DNA from: Perkinsus marinus ATCC 50983
Taxonomy: Eukaryota > Perkinsozoa > Perkinsida > Perkinsidae
Direction: 5' to 3'
Assembly: GCF_000006405.1 (NCBI RefSeq)
Contig: NW_003217015.1
Location: 609,621 to 673,620, forward strand
DNA: 64,000 nt
A program made the position numbers and the translations under genes. The notes below the pieces were generated by a model. The model had not been told where the DNA came from, made no database searches, and saw nothing but the letters and a program-made list of their open reading frames with translations. Below are positions 10,594-23,800 of the stretch, piece by piece; within the stretch, counting starts at the first letter, position 1, and the number at the start of each line of letters is the position of its first letter.

Positions 10594-11805
10594 GTCGCAT
10601 TGTCATAGGAGACTATGCAAGAGTAGCTGATCCACGAGGAGGGGGGGGGGTTGTACCGAACCACCCCGCTACACCGACACGACCATGAGTGGGGTATTTA
10701 ATGAAAATTCAGTGAGCATGCTAGTGTATTAGAATTAACCTGCCTCTCAGTTCTCTCATCTGAGGCCACAAGGAAAGTGTTATCGTAGCATTATTTTGGG
10801 AGCCCACACCTGGTGTTGCGCTGTGCGAACAAAGAACACAACAGTTTGAGAAAGGGATAAACCCGAATGGACTCAGAGCCTCTCTAGCATCTACATAGTC
10901 AGCCACTCAGGATTCACGGAAGAAATCACAAGGTGGTTAGTACATCAGGTATACTGTTGTTGTTGATGATGATGATGATGATTTATGTGATGATTAGACT
11001 CTACCATAGCTGGTACCCCCTGCGGAGCTCGACTTGGTGGAGGCAGGTAAGGCATCTATCCGTATTACAGGTATGCCGAATACTACGCAATCTCGGCGGA
11101 TTTTGTACTGCATAAGTTGCAACGAGTGAACCAAGGAAGAATATTCAGATCCCACTTGATGCTTACAAGTATAGCTTCGAGAGCTGGGAGATGCCAGGAG
11201 TAAAGGAACTTTGTAGAAGGGGCTTATACCCAGCCGTGTCTGCTTCCAAGCGGTTGACATGGAAATTAGCAGACAGAAATCATTTGGGAGAAGTCGAGTG
11301 TGGACATCAAGTCTCATCGTGCTTCAAGGGAACAATCCCGGAGTCAATCTAGTATGGTGGTCGAAACAGCGGCAGTGTCCACTAGCATAGCCTCCAGATC
11401 GGTATGGTCATCGATTGTCACTCCCTGTTTTTGAGCTTTCAACTCTTCTGGGCAGTGAGCTGCTTTCGATGACGGTCTCTCACTCCGCCTCTTCCTTTCT
11501 CCCATTTGCAAGGTTCCTCTTTCTCAGTCGAGACCGTTGCTCAGATATTCCCTGCCCATGGAAATCGTTATTATTTCTAATTTGGACCTTATGTATCGCC
11601 TACGAGTCAAACAGGCTATCAGTAGATCCAGTTGGGCCTCCGCTGCTCAGGTTGCGAGCACCTTAGGTTGACCAAGAATAACATCTCCCCAACTGACCAT
11701 TTCCCATTGAAGAAGTTATGTCACCCGTACGGAAGAAGTTGTGTTATATTCAGCCGTCAATCATACAATGAGCTGCGTGTTATTGATAGTAAAAGCATCA
11801 CTTGT
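10594..11805. other. Intergenic stretch with simple repeats
   Basis: No supported gene. It contains a run of ten or more G at about 10641-10650 and a short GAT microsatellite at about 10962-10982. Minus-strand frames of up to 107 codons (10994-11317) have no recognisable content. The right part should contain the promoter of the giant ARM/PDZ gene. Confidence 0.35.
10962..10982. repeat. GAT trinucleotide microsatellite
   Basis: A short run of GAT/TGA trinucleotides upstream of the giant gene, preceded by a few TTG units. It is too short to be more than a simple sequence repeat. Confidence 0.6.
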
Positions 11806-14800
11806 ATGTCATCGTTTGGCGAGCTCATAGCCGCCATACAGTCCGTTGGAAGCGTCAAAGACAAACGGCAAGCGATACGTAAGAATAGTAGCTGGACAGA
11901 ACGCGGCTCAATCGGTCATCATCGGCGCTCCCGTATACTATAACTGCTGCTAGTAGAATCCCTCCACCTTGCATTTGGGATATCAGGCTCACTAGCTGCA
12001 CAGTGTGGCAATCGGGTGAATGTGGTGAAGATACTGCGAGCGAACGGTTGGTCCAAGGCTATACAGCCGTTATTGTTTTCGCTAGACCGGGAGGCTCAGG
12101 TCGGCTCTCTGGTGTCCTCACTCACCGTTAACGTGCTTCATAGGTCTACGCGGCCCTTGCTGCTGCCAATTTGACCTCTTTCGATATCACTCACAGTATT
12201 CTGTGTGAACAATGCGCCATACCAGATCTGTTGCAAGTAGCACATGATTCGGATGAACCCGATCTCGTCGTGTATGGCCTGCAAGCTCTTGGTAACCTCG
12301 CTGGCTCCTCTTCGACCCACTCTGCCATGACGAAATACAAAGTAGGGCGCTAGTGGAAGTCACCACTGGTGGACTCTTTCACCAGTAGGTTCTGCCCGTC
12401 GTTTACTCGATCTATACAAGGGTGTCACAAGAAGGGGAAGTTGGAATGCGGAAGGATCAGGCAAGAGTATTTTCATACCATCCATAGCTCATCTTAATCG
12501 GTCAGATAAAAGTCGCGACACTCTTTGCTCTGTCCAACCTCAGCGGATGTCCATTGCATAGAGAGATGATGATGACCGAACTTGGAGTTCATGAGGCTGT
12601 GTGGAAGTGAGGACCCACAGTCCGGATACTGTCACCCCTATGTTCAGAGACTTGTTCGATCCATCGCGGAGAGTGATGGCTCAAGCTTTGGAGGTTATAC
12701 GCGGCTTGTCGGTCCATAAGAAGGCTCAAGAGATCTTCCCGACGATGGGCATCCTCCCTTACTTGGCGAGTATACTTCGAACCAAGGTCCACAAGGAGGT
12801 CCATAATGATGCCGTCAGTGAAGATCTAAGGTAGGGTTGATAACGCCATGTTTGCCACTATCAGTACCGGGGTAATGGTTACCTTCAACGGCGGTGTGGG
12901 AATATATGTTTTTTTTCGCAGCTGAGCTCGTGAGATTCCTCACAGCACTATGAGGATCCACACACGATTCAGAGTAGAAGTATACGAAAACCAACGATAT
13001 TTCCCTAGAATTTCCTCAGAATTTCCATATTGTCACCGACACATGTAGTTGACCATGTACATATATTCTCACACTGTTCTACAGGCATGCTGCTTTGGAC
13101 ACCCTTGTTCACGTGAGCTTCAACGAAGTATCGGCCAGGATGATCCTCAACTCCACAGAATGTGTTGAGGTTGTGTCCAAACTGGCTCAGCTAGATGGAG
13201 AGGACCAGGTCATCGGAGGCTTTGATTACGATGGTAACCTTCGCTATGTCGAACAGGTGGGCAGAATTCTTTCGTCTCCAGTGTGATTCGGTTAGCTTAG
13301 GCATTATGTATAATAGCGAACCAATTGAGCGACCCGTCGACCCATGCTGATATCATGGAGGGTAGAGGTAGAGCACTCTACGATGGTCTCCGTCACAACG
13401 TAGACTCGGCCATAACTTCGGTGATAGAGCATGTCATCAGAGCCTACATGCATCTCAGCATGAATACTAGGTAGCAAAGGACGGCTCTAATCGTCGGAGG
13501 CTGAAGCATGTAGCAGATACCACGAACGGATACTCGAGACTGGTCTTATCTGTGGAGTGGTGATGGTGGCAATGCATGAGCAGCTACCCTTATCTATGAG
13601 AGTCTGCGCCATACAGCTAATGGCTTCCCTCTCAGCTACGAGCCCTATGGCCCCTAGTGGAGACTCTGTTCAGGTGAGCACCCACCCCCTGTCTATCCGC
13701 CTTTCAATAGCCCGTCTATCTATCAATACCAAACTTTTTACTGGCTGCCTCTCCTCGTAAACTTCCCAACTTGGCAGCATTGGTTAGTTCTATCGTGAGG
13801 GTATATCTTTCAGGCAGCATGTGCATTGGTGGTATCTGGAGACGCTAAAGATGTGGTGAGACCCGGCCAGAGATGTATCGATGATATGATGATAACTTCC
13901 CACTTGAGTCATCCTCCTCATCTCTCAGCCACAGTTGAACAGAGCCTCTATCGGCAGCTGAGACGGTATGCTGCAATGACTGTAGCGAACTGTGCTGCTG
14001 CAAAGGAAAACATAGATCACATCCTTGGTGGACATCGAGATGATGCACCTTATATCAAGGCCATGCTGTGAGGGGGAGGGCCTCAGCCCTACTCCTTGTG
14101 GATGTGTACAGTGCAGATACAAGCTCTCGACAACAGACGATGCTGTAGTGATGTCCCACATAATAGGATGTTTCCACAACTTGGTCAATAATAGCCCAGC
14201 ACGATGTGGGCGGATACTACTCGACGCTGGTTTGCTGAACACGATCTTTCTCAACCCCACTAACATATCTCATGAGGTAAGCCTATGAACATCGATAGAG
14301 GAGTATGCCTCTGTTGGCGAAACCTCTGTAAAAATGATCAACCAGTGTTCGGTTATTTTGTCAGAAATCACGACGATCTGACTCAGTACTGGACGTGGGT
14401 GGTGAAAGCGAAGGCCTCCACAAACATCTGGGGTATGGTAAGATGCCGGTAGACGAAGCTCGAGAGGAGCACACAGAGAAGCTGATGGAAGTAGGGCTGG
14501 GAGCTCCGCGCACTGAATGGTCGCAGTACGGATCTACGAGTATAGCAGCGGTTTGGTGTGAAACTGCCAATTTCAGAACGATGGTGATGTTGGACTATCG
14601 CTGGGAGAGAGAAAGTCGATACCACTGCTGCTTTTACAAGTTATGAATATAGAGAGCTGTATATACCTTTGCGACATGCTCATCGCTATGATCAACTCGG
14701 AGGAGTATTGCAAAGTTAGGATTATGAAGGTAGGGTCGAGTGGCTGACGGGCTCGTCATCGTCATCCTGGCCGTTTCCTGTTGTTGAAGTTGCAGACAAA

Positions 14801-17800
14801 GCTCATTTACGTTGCTCCGTCAGACCAAGAAAGATAATCCTCTGATCTTCCAAAAGATTCTCACGCACTGGGAAGAAAGTCAGCTGAAGGACCGCAGACT
14901 GGCACCACACGTGGCCCTTTTGTGTTCGACTGTTGCCTTCGAAGCGGACTGCCAACATGAATTCCTATTGCAGGGAGGGGTACGCCTTGCCGTCAAAATG
15001 TATGAGGAGCACTTCCCGGATGATGAGTAAGCTACTAGTCCACCTCGAATTGGGGCTCGACTGTGTATGATCGATGCTTCGAATTGTTCGTGCATAAGCG
15101 CACTATGTTTTGAACTATCCCCTAGCCGCTTTCAATGAGATTTGCTTCGGTAGTAGCTTGCTTCGGCCAAGATACATACGACTATGCTGCATATTGAGTA
15201 TTCTCTATCTAGTGTCCCCAGAGGGGCAGGGACGGGGGGCAACGAGAGGACCAGAGGTGACCGATGGTGTATATTATCGATTCAATGGATGCCTTGGTAG
15301 GAAGAAGAGGTCCGCATGTCCGCCGCCTCCCTTCGTGGTGTGGTGATGGCAGATGGACTGCGACTTCTACTGACAGCTTGCGAGAACGAGACGCATGTCG
15401 AGATAGTAACTAACGCCTTGAAGGCTCTCATCCCCTTCGCCGAATCAGAGATGTGAGGCGGACTTCATCGACTAAAGCGCTCGAATGCAGTGGTCTCGTG
15501 AACTCAGATATCGGCCCGTCATAGGAGGGCCGTCCCTGAGAGGTATGGAAATCATCAGCAGCTATCTCTATTCGGACAACCTTGAATTGAAGCAGACAGC
15601 CATCTTCCTCCTGCAGCACCTTCTCACGAGTGCGCCGGGCGGGACTCAATAGCACTGCTGATGCTCTATCGCTTGTCCGCTCAGGTCAGGCAAACCGACG
15701 CTCTTTTTTCAATCTGCATCGTGATAGGGAGAAAAGAGGAGCTTGCGACATTATGGTATGAGTGCTGGGCTTAGTTTAGTTGAACAGCGTTGCAGGTTAT
15801 CCCAGAGGAAGACGATCTAGAAGGCCTTGTGAACTGTCTGCCGATAGTTCGCCTTGGAATCCCCAAGAACGTGGTACTGAAGCCAGGAGGTAACCATGCG
15901 AGCCCCAGGTAGATACCCCCGGTACTCCTTCATTTGTTTGTTTAGTCGCTAGTGGGAGCAGCTCTATGGATCTTTCGGCTCTCGGTGACATCTTTGCTGG
16001 AGGCCTATATGACCCTTTCGTGCTGAAGTGCGCGACGAGGGCGCTGGCTCTGCTCGCCGGGGAGAAGGACATCAGTGCGCTGAGTAGAATTATCGACCAT
16101 AAGGTAGGTTGACTACTATCCTCTCGTTGATTGCCACTTGTGACCAAGCGTGGTTTTCTATAAGGAGGTAGGTCTTTAGTGCAGATCCCTGTGCTTGCGC
16201 ACAACATATTCTACTCGGGCCAGATAGATGAGGAGACTGCTGAGGGTATCGTGGTGTTCACTGCTGAGATGTGCCAGACCAACGATAGCATTCTGGATTC
16301 CATGGTCAAGTCGATGAACGGACGAGCACTTGTCAAGGTGGGGCCTCCTCTGGCAGAGGCAGCGACTTGGCATCGTTCAGGTTCTGCTCACGTACCACTC
16401 CCTGGACTTCTCTCCAGCCACAAGATTGGCGTGCTTGGGCGCGATAAATGTCCTTGCCCGTCACGGTGGGTCAGCTTCTGGTCTCCTGCTCGTAGCATGC
16501 CCTCTAGGGAAGCATCGAGGCTTGCTCATTGAATTCCTCCCTGTTTTGGCTGCTACTATTGATGCGGTGTTATATGGGAGCTCAAGAGAACAGGTGAGCC
16601 AAGAGTATTCGGAAGATTAATCCTGGATAGGAGTGCTTATAGGGTCTGGGAAGATCTACAATGGAGAAGAAGGTCGACGTTGAAACCTATCATAGTACCG
16701 TCGCGGTGCTGTGTTCTATCTTTTGTGAATTCTCATCATCTTCCAACGAGTTGGTCCAAAACACACTCTTATCGTGCAACGCTGTTGATATTTTCTTGAC
16801 ACTTCTGAATAAAGCATCAACGCCGAAGGTTGCCATTCTCGGCGGCGGTCGGGAGGAAGAAGCTCTCATGGTAGAGGTGCTCATCACAGCCACAGTGGGA
16901 ATATCAAATCTCATTAGTGGAGCAAGGGGTGCGGAGTTTGTGAAGAAATTGTTATGTCCAGCCGCGAAGGTTCAATTCCTAGCTTGGCTATTCCAAGTCC
17001 CGCCTGGGAAAATGTTGAATGCATTCTATATGGGCACTACTGGACTGAAAACTATTCAGCGCATTCTCAAGGCTGGCGTCTCCCTGGACGACTTGGACAC
17101 GCCCAGCATCGTGCCTTGGAGTGAATTCGACCCAACCGTCCATCCTCATGTTGTCATATGTCGCCACATCCTCCGCATTTTATGTATATGCGGCTTGTCC
17201 CACTTGGAGTGCCTCATCTCAGCCCTCCCTATGAGAGTACTTATGGCAATATGTCAGACAAGCTTGGGAGCTAGTGATGCTATGATGAAGTATCTTGGCG
17301 TATCTTTGGTATCTATAGTGTGCGAAAATCACTCAGTGGCTCTGGAGTTTGCGAAGGTGCCCTTCATAATAAATGTGGTGATCGACAGATTGCGAACAAA
17401 ATTGGCCGAGGCTGGGTTCTCAACGAGGATCTTGCTCAAGGCCAGCGCGGATCGAGATCGTACCTCAGAAGTGGGTCCGAACGCTCGGACTGGCGGCGCC
17501 AGCTGGAGCACGCAGACTATGAACTTGTATGGCTTCGTCTCGGCTCTGCTGTGTATCATAAGAATGGGGGCAATGGTGATGGAGGTCTATGGTACAGAGG
17601 GGAATAGGGAATTGCTGGCCCGACAGCTGAGGCGAGGAGGGAAAGGAGGAGGTGTTCTCGGCAGGCGTGGGTGTCAAGGAAAGAATGAGGAGGACGACGA
17701 GGTAGCAGTATTATCGACGCTAATACTAATTTAGGCCGACTAACGCTAATTTAGCGTTAAGACTCGAGCCATTGAGTTACATACGGTTCAGCAGGAATTG

Positions 17801-20800
17801 CTGTTTGCCTAGCTTGTGTAGTCCGAAGCATCCGCCTTTCTTGACAGAGCACTTCTGTTGTGACATCATGTCATGCAGGAACTATTCATAGCTGATAGTA
17901 ATACCTTTTACCATCTTCACGGTCGTCATTGCGATCGCCTCGGGATGTTGTCATCCGCTTCCCTATAAATTCTACAGTGGACGGGCTTCTGCTGTTCAGG
18001 ATACGAAGAATATGTTGGTCACCACAAGCAATCTTAACTTCCTTATCACCCTCCCAGCGGCTATCCTCGGCTTTATTGACATCCACGCCTTGACGATATT
18101 ACTGCACAGATCTTCAGGGAGGAACTTGCCGAAGGCCCATCAGGGGAAGGAAGACTACCAACGCTTGTCGGTGAGGGAGGAAGTAGGGGAAGGGGCTTTT
18201 AATCCACTTGATGGGATCCACGAGACTGTGGTTGAATTGGGGTATCATTTGGTCCGTAGTAGCCTGACAGGAAAGATCGACGCTGATGACCCTAGTGTTG
18301 TACCTCTCGAGCTACGGAGTAAATTCGATTCGATAGATGCTCTACGCGCTATGACTGAGAGGATGCTATCCCTGATTGTAACTTTCGGTCGGCATACAAC
18401 TGACGCTGTCTTGAGGGTCACTTGTTCAGTCTTGGATACTCTCATCCAGCTCACTTACGTCTGTCCCACGGCCCTGTCCCTGCAAGGTGTTGGCAAAGTA
18501 CTGGAGATGCTACCATACTGTACGCTGCCACTCAAGCAGAGAGTATGTGTACTCCTAGCAAACGTTCTGTCGAGAGAGGTGGTCAACGACGACGGTGACG
18601 ACAGAACAAAGATCGAAAGCGCTCTTGCTTCTACTGGGGACTTCCTACAACGCCTTCTCTTCGACACGAATGATGCCGAGCTCAGACGTTACCTCACTGG
18701 GGTCTTGGCCAACCTAGTGGCCGTGCCAGAATGTGTGGGGACAACGCTGAGGGGGAGCGCGGTGCTTCGTATGTGTGCGAAAAGGATAACCTGGGAGCAC
18801 TACGTGTCGAATTTTGCATTGCATTTGGAGTTGGCTAGGTTGTTGAATAACGTGTCTGGCAACAACCCTAGGGCCTTGAATGACCCTCTTGTTGTTCGAT
18901 ACATCAACGCGGCTCTGAAGCACAGCTATCGGCTGGTGAGTAAGGTGGTTGTGCCAGTGAAGGAAGATGCTGATGAGGAGAAAGGGAAAATGGCGGGAAC
19001 ACCCGAAAGGTTCACTTTGACGTTTACGCAAGTTGACATTCCGCGGATTGGATTGAAGATGAGCTGGCAGGAACCTCATCCGGTGGTCAAGCATGTCTTC
19101 CCTGGAGGGCAGGCGGAGCGTAAGGGAGAGGTGAGGGACCAGTCATAGGATGCTGCTAGGCGCTCGGTATCAGGTACGAGAAGGCGATCTTCTCATGGCT
19201 ATCAACGGTGACACCGCCGTGGTGACACAGGACTACTTGAGCTGCATAGAGCCGCTCTTGAAGCTGAGGCCACTCAAGCTTACTTTCTGTCATCCGTTTG
19301 AGCAAGGAGAGGAGGCGGGCAGGAGGACTACTGCTATGGTAACGCTGGCACACAGTTTTTTTGGCAGTGTTTGATGAGGACGTTCGATAGAGCGTTGACC
19401 TGTATAGAATTCCTCAATCTCACTCAACGCGTCGGCCATTCACCCAACACAATGTGCGATGAGATTCGACATTGTTGGAACTGGGGATAGCCTTTGCCCG
19501 TTGGTGGAATGGGGAGCTCTACTCACTCGGATGTGCTCATCGGAATATTAACTCGGTGTCGATTGCAGGAACCGACCGGAGGAGTCTCCCGAGCAGAAGT
19601 GGCATCGGCTGCAGAGGAGCGGGAACAACTTGAGTGTTTCCAGCTGCTCTTCAATACACTATACGCTTTATCGGCCGACCGAGGAGTACAGGAAACCATA
19701 CTGGCTGAGAAAAGTGACCATTACGTTTATTGGTTGATAGATGTGTTGAAGATGGGCAGGTACCCGGGAAGGCACAATTGTGGAGTGGATTGTCTCTACC
19801 TTCGTCGCCACTGACGGACTGGGTCGTGGAATGCGAGATGCCCAAAGCATTGAGAAACTGCATAGTGTTGCGAACAGGAGAACGGCGTAAGAGCACCGCA
19901 AGCCGTAACATCAACATTCTCGGTAGCTATGCTATCATCGCCAATATGTGCAAGTCTCACGGGATCAGCCAGAAACTGTCCGCTGCCTTAGTGAAGAATA
20001 TCAAGATGGATGTGGACTTCAGAGGTAAGGCTGTTGTATTTGCTGCAGCGACAGGCCCCATCTTGTCTTCAGTCACCTCTTCTGAGCTGGCCAGTGAGGA
20101 GGAGCTGGGGGAGGTGTTGGCCCATAAGGACATGCAGATGCTGGCGCTGTATGCATCTACGCTGTAAGCAATTGTGTCATGACCTGGGTGTATAGCAGTG
20201 CTTAGCAGTTCCTATTGTGATACTGTGGAGGCTGAAGTGGATGTTGACAGCGAAGCATTGGAGAGCACAATACGACTCGCTAGAGAGCAGCTTGAGGAAG
20301 CTAAAGGCCAGGCAACGATAGCACCGATTGGTGAGTCTACTAGTGCGGGGGTTGTCGTAGGGGCGGAGTCAGTAGGTACGGCCGACGAGTATGTTGACGA
20401 TCATAGGGCATTGGTCATGAGCATCGTAATGGAAGTTCTTTACAAGATCTCCAAGAGCCCACGAGACGACATCCGAAAACAGCTCTACTCCAGACTGGTG
20501 TTCATCACCTTGCAGGAGTGCATTACCCTCAGCGCTCGCCCTGATATACAATTGAGAGCCTATGAGGTTCTCTACCATATGGCCATCACTCGAATACACG
20601 ACCTTGCCCTTTGGGAGCAGTTCGACCTGCTTCGGCACGCAGTTAAGGTGGCACGTCTATCAGCTGGTCGTGGTGGCCGTGAGCAGCATTCAGAGCGATT
20701 ATGGATACTGCTATTGGGGGCTTGTCTAGCCCTGATATCGGGCGAGCTGAGCGCTACTTTCATGGAGGCACTGGGGAGCTCTGAGCATCTACACTCTTAC

Positions 20801-23800
20801 CTCAAGCATCATTATGATCGGCTACAGACGGCCGAGGGGACAGCGGATGAGTCCCCGACTCACCAGGAGCTGTGCACTATGGTAGGCGTATTCGTGCAGC
20901 AGTTCTTCATGCGCTGTAACATGGCAAAGGCTTCGAAGTTATGGGCGCAATGGAGATCCTCGGGGCTGGTTGATCTCTTCCGGCGTGACATCGAAGGATA
21001 TGTTAAGCGGAAGACCACAGAAAACGACGCCGCTTTCGACTCGGTTTGTTGGTTGCTTGTCCTCGGCTTGGACCGTTGCTTCATGGCAGCTACTGAGTGC
21101 ACGGATTCTGGGAAATTCATAGAAGCCTTGGGCCGCCGGGTCGAACACTTGGTGGATTTCCTGGCACCACCTTTGCATCTGGACAATGAGGCATCGAAGG
21201 ACCTCTGGCGACCTCCTTGTGACGAGGAAGCGGTTGATAGGGCCTCCATGGCATACAAGCTGCTACTTACGATGGTGTTGACGCTGAGTAGTCGACGAGC
21301 TGACGAAGGAGAGTCCGAGAAAAGGCTGCTGCCTCTAGGCGTGCTGGGCGGAGTACTCCTGCGGTGTGCTCTGGCTCGAGATGAGCGCATAGCTGACTTG
21401 GCTTCTGTGGCGGTGATGGAGTTGTCGCGAGAGGCCGGCAACACCGAATCCATTTCGGACCACAGTCTAACGGGCATCATGATTTCGAAGCTACATGACC
21501 AATCCATGGAGATTTTGAAATGGACGGATACCAAGTGCATAAGTGTCGCTACGGCGATCTCGAGACTGTGTGAGAGGGCTCCTGGGAAGATGCTCCGTTA
21601 TAGAGAGCAGTTACTGAGGGCTCTCTCGCTGGAACCTGGCAACATCCATGAGGACTTTCAATGGAGTCTTCATCGTGCTGTGGCCTGCCTTGCTCAATTC
21701 TCGGGGCAGCGCATTGGTGACACTATGGCAGCCGAAGGTTTTGGTGAGAAGCAGTTTGAGTATCTCCTGAGCTGCGCTGACTGGCGACTTCCGTCTTCTG
21801 TGATGGCGATGCCCGGGGAGGGTATCAGGGATGATGTCCGCTACTACTGTCAAGTTATACTAGTCCAAGCGTGTACTCATTCTGAGTACTTTTGTGAGAA
21901 TAGAAAATACTATTTCGACTACAATCATGTTGGGAAGGAGCAGTGCACGGTATTGAACGTGAATCGGTTGTTGACCGCCCTTCATGTGTGGAACTGTGTC
22001 GGTATGAGGACGAAGGGCTGTGAGGAAGCATTGGCGAGCTTTATCGAGCTATTGGTCACGGACGAGCGAGTTGATTACTCAGATAAGCGGCTCAAGCTGC
22101 TGCTTGCACCGCTGCTGAGGAGCATTGCTGATGCCAATGATGACTCTGACTGGATAGTCAGGGTCGTTAGAACCCCTCCGTTCTACCGCCTGTTGAGCAA
22201 TTTTGTTGGCGATGAGATCGCAGCCAAACCCGAGGAGGCTAACGACGTTGCAGTCGCGGATCAGGCGATGTATGCCTGTGTTCGCTATGTGACTCTATCG
22301 GTACAGCAACAGGGGGGAGATGCGACAGTAGCAGCAGCACCGTGGACAGCCGCAAGTCAGCCTATGAATGAGCTGCATCAAAAGATATGCCGGTGGATTC
22401 CTATAGGAGCTGCTGTGCAATCATCAACTGTGAGGTTCAGAGCAGTGCAGTATCTAGGGGCCCTTGCTGCTTTCGAAGAGATGTGCAAAAGATGGTATGT
22501 TGAGACGGAGCACTGCCAGCTTCCTGCAGCCCCCTCAATGGCCCACCTGCTGCGATATGAGCAATCCTCGGACTATCTCCACTTCCTGGCATCGTCTCTT
22601 CTCTCTCAGTCGCCTTCCAGAGTGACTACTACCCACACTCTGTTGGTAATCCTCGCGGTCAACTACAAGTTCCATCTCCACGATGGGACACATACTCCTG
22701 ATGAGCTCAGAGTGACAATGCGGCTGCTAGTGCGTGACCATAATGCTAGGAGGTATCTCTCTTGCCAAGGTCTGGCGTATCTCCTCAAAGCTGCAGCATG
22801 CGATGTAGAGATCGGCCTTGAAGACATATGGATTGAAGATCTCCTACGTGTTATGACCGAGACTGTGGATGACGTTGAAGGATGTGGTTCAGTATTGACT
22901 GCCGCCGATCCAGTTGATCGGGTAGAGTTACTGTGCGAGATCGCTAGGCTGTGTAGAACGATGGCCCGAAAATGGGTCGACACGGAAGGTGTTGGCAAGT
23001 ATCCAAGTGTGTCTCCTGAATCCATCCTACATGTCACTTTGAAGGCATTCGCGAGATTCCACCGGGACCTCGATCTCCCAGGCAGATTGTCTGGTGGGAG
23101 CTACTCACTCATGCAGGCTAACCTGTTGCGAGAGCTTCTATTTACGTTGCAGACGCTTATGGTTCACTGCAAGGAGAGCGGACGGCGAGTTGAGTGGACT
23201 CGGATTGATTGCCTCTGGCTCCAGACTGTTCTGCAGATCGCCCAAAGAAATCTTTTCGATTGTGGGAACTCATACATACCGGCCGAGCTGGTCAGGGTTA
23301 TCTATGTAGTTATTGTATGCGGCTTCCAATTCACCGACAGACATTTCCCTGAGCTCCTCGGAGAATACGCTTATGACTTCAGCTCTGGTACCGAGGACGC
23401 CGAGACAAAAGAGCTCGCTAGTGTGTCCAATGCTGTGCTCACAACAACGTCGGGCAACCGAAGTACTTCCATCATCAGTCGTGCTGTAGCCAAGGTGTTG
23501 AACAACGTAGCAGTGTTCATCCTCCAGCTTCGAGAGATTGTAGACGAACGTCAAAAGCTCTGGCACTATAGAACTGTTGCGTCGTGGACTTGCATGACAA
23601 GAGTCGTCGACCAGATCGTTGCCAACGACGAGTGCGTCGAATATATCCTCAGCTTGTTCAGTGAACCTTCCTTTGCGAAGTACAGTGTGGTCATTGTCCA
23701 TAACATCTCCGCTGTGCGCAGTGACTTCACCCTATACTGCGAAGGCCTCCTCGAGACAGTCATGAGCTGCTATTTATCTAGCATTGATCGGGACCACGAT

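Noticed and set aside
10641-10650. Run of G as a possible regulatory or telomere-like tract
   Set aside because: A single homopolymer with no repeat unit; more likely simple sequence or a homopolymer-length artefact.
17742-17760. Perfect small palindrome taacgct-aattt-agcgtta in the giant gene
   Set aside because: It is short, lies in a probable intron, and is not distinguishable from chance.
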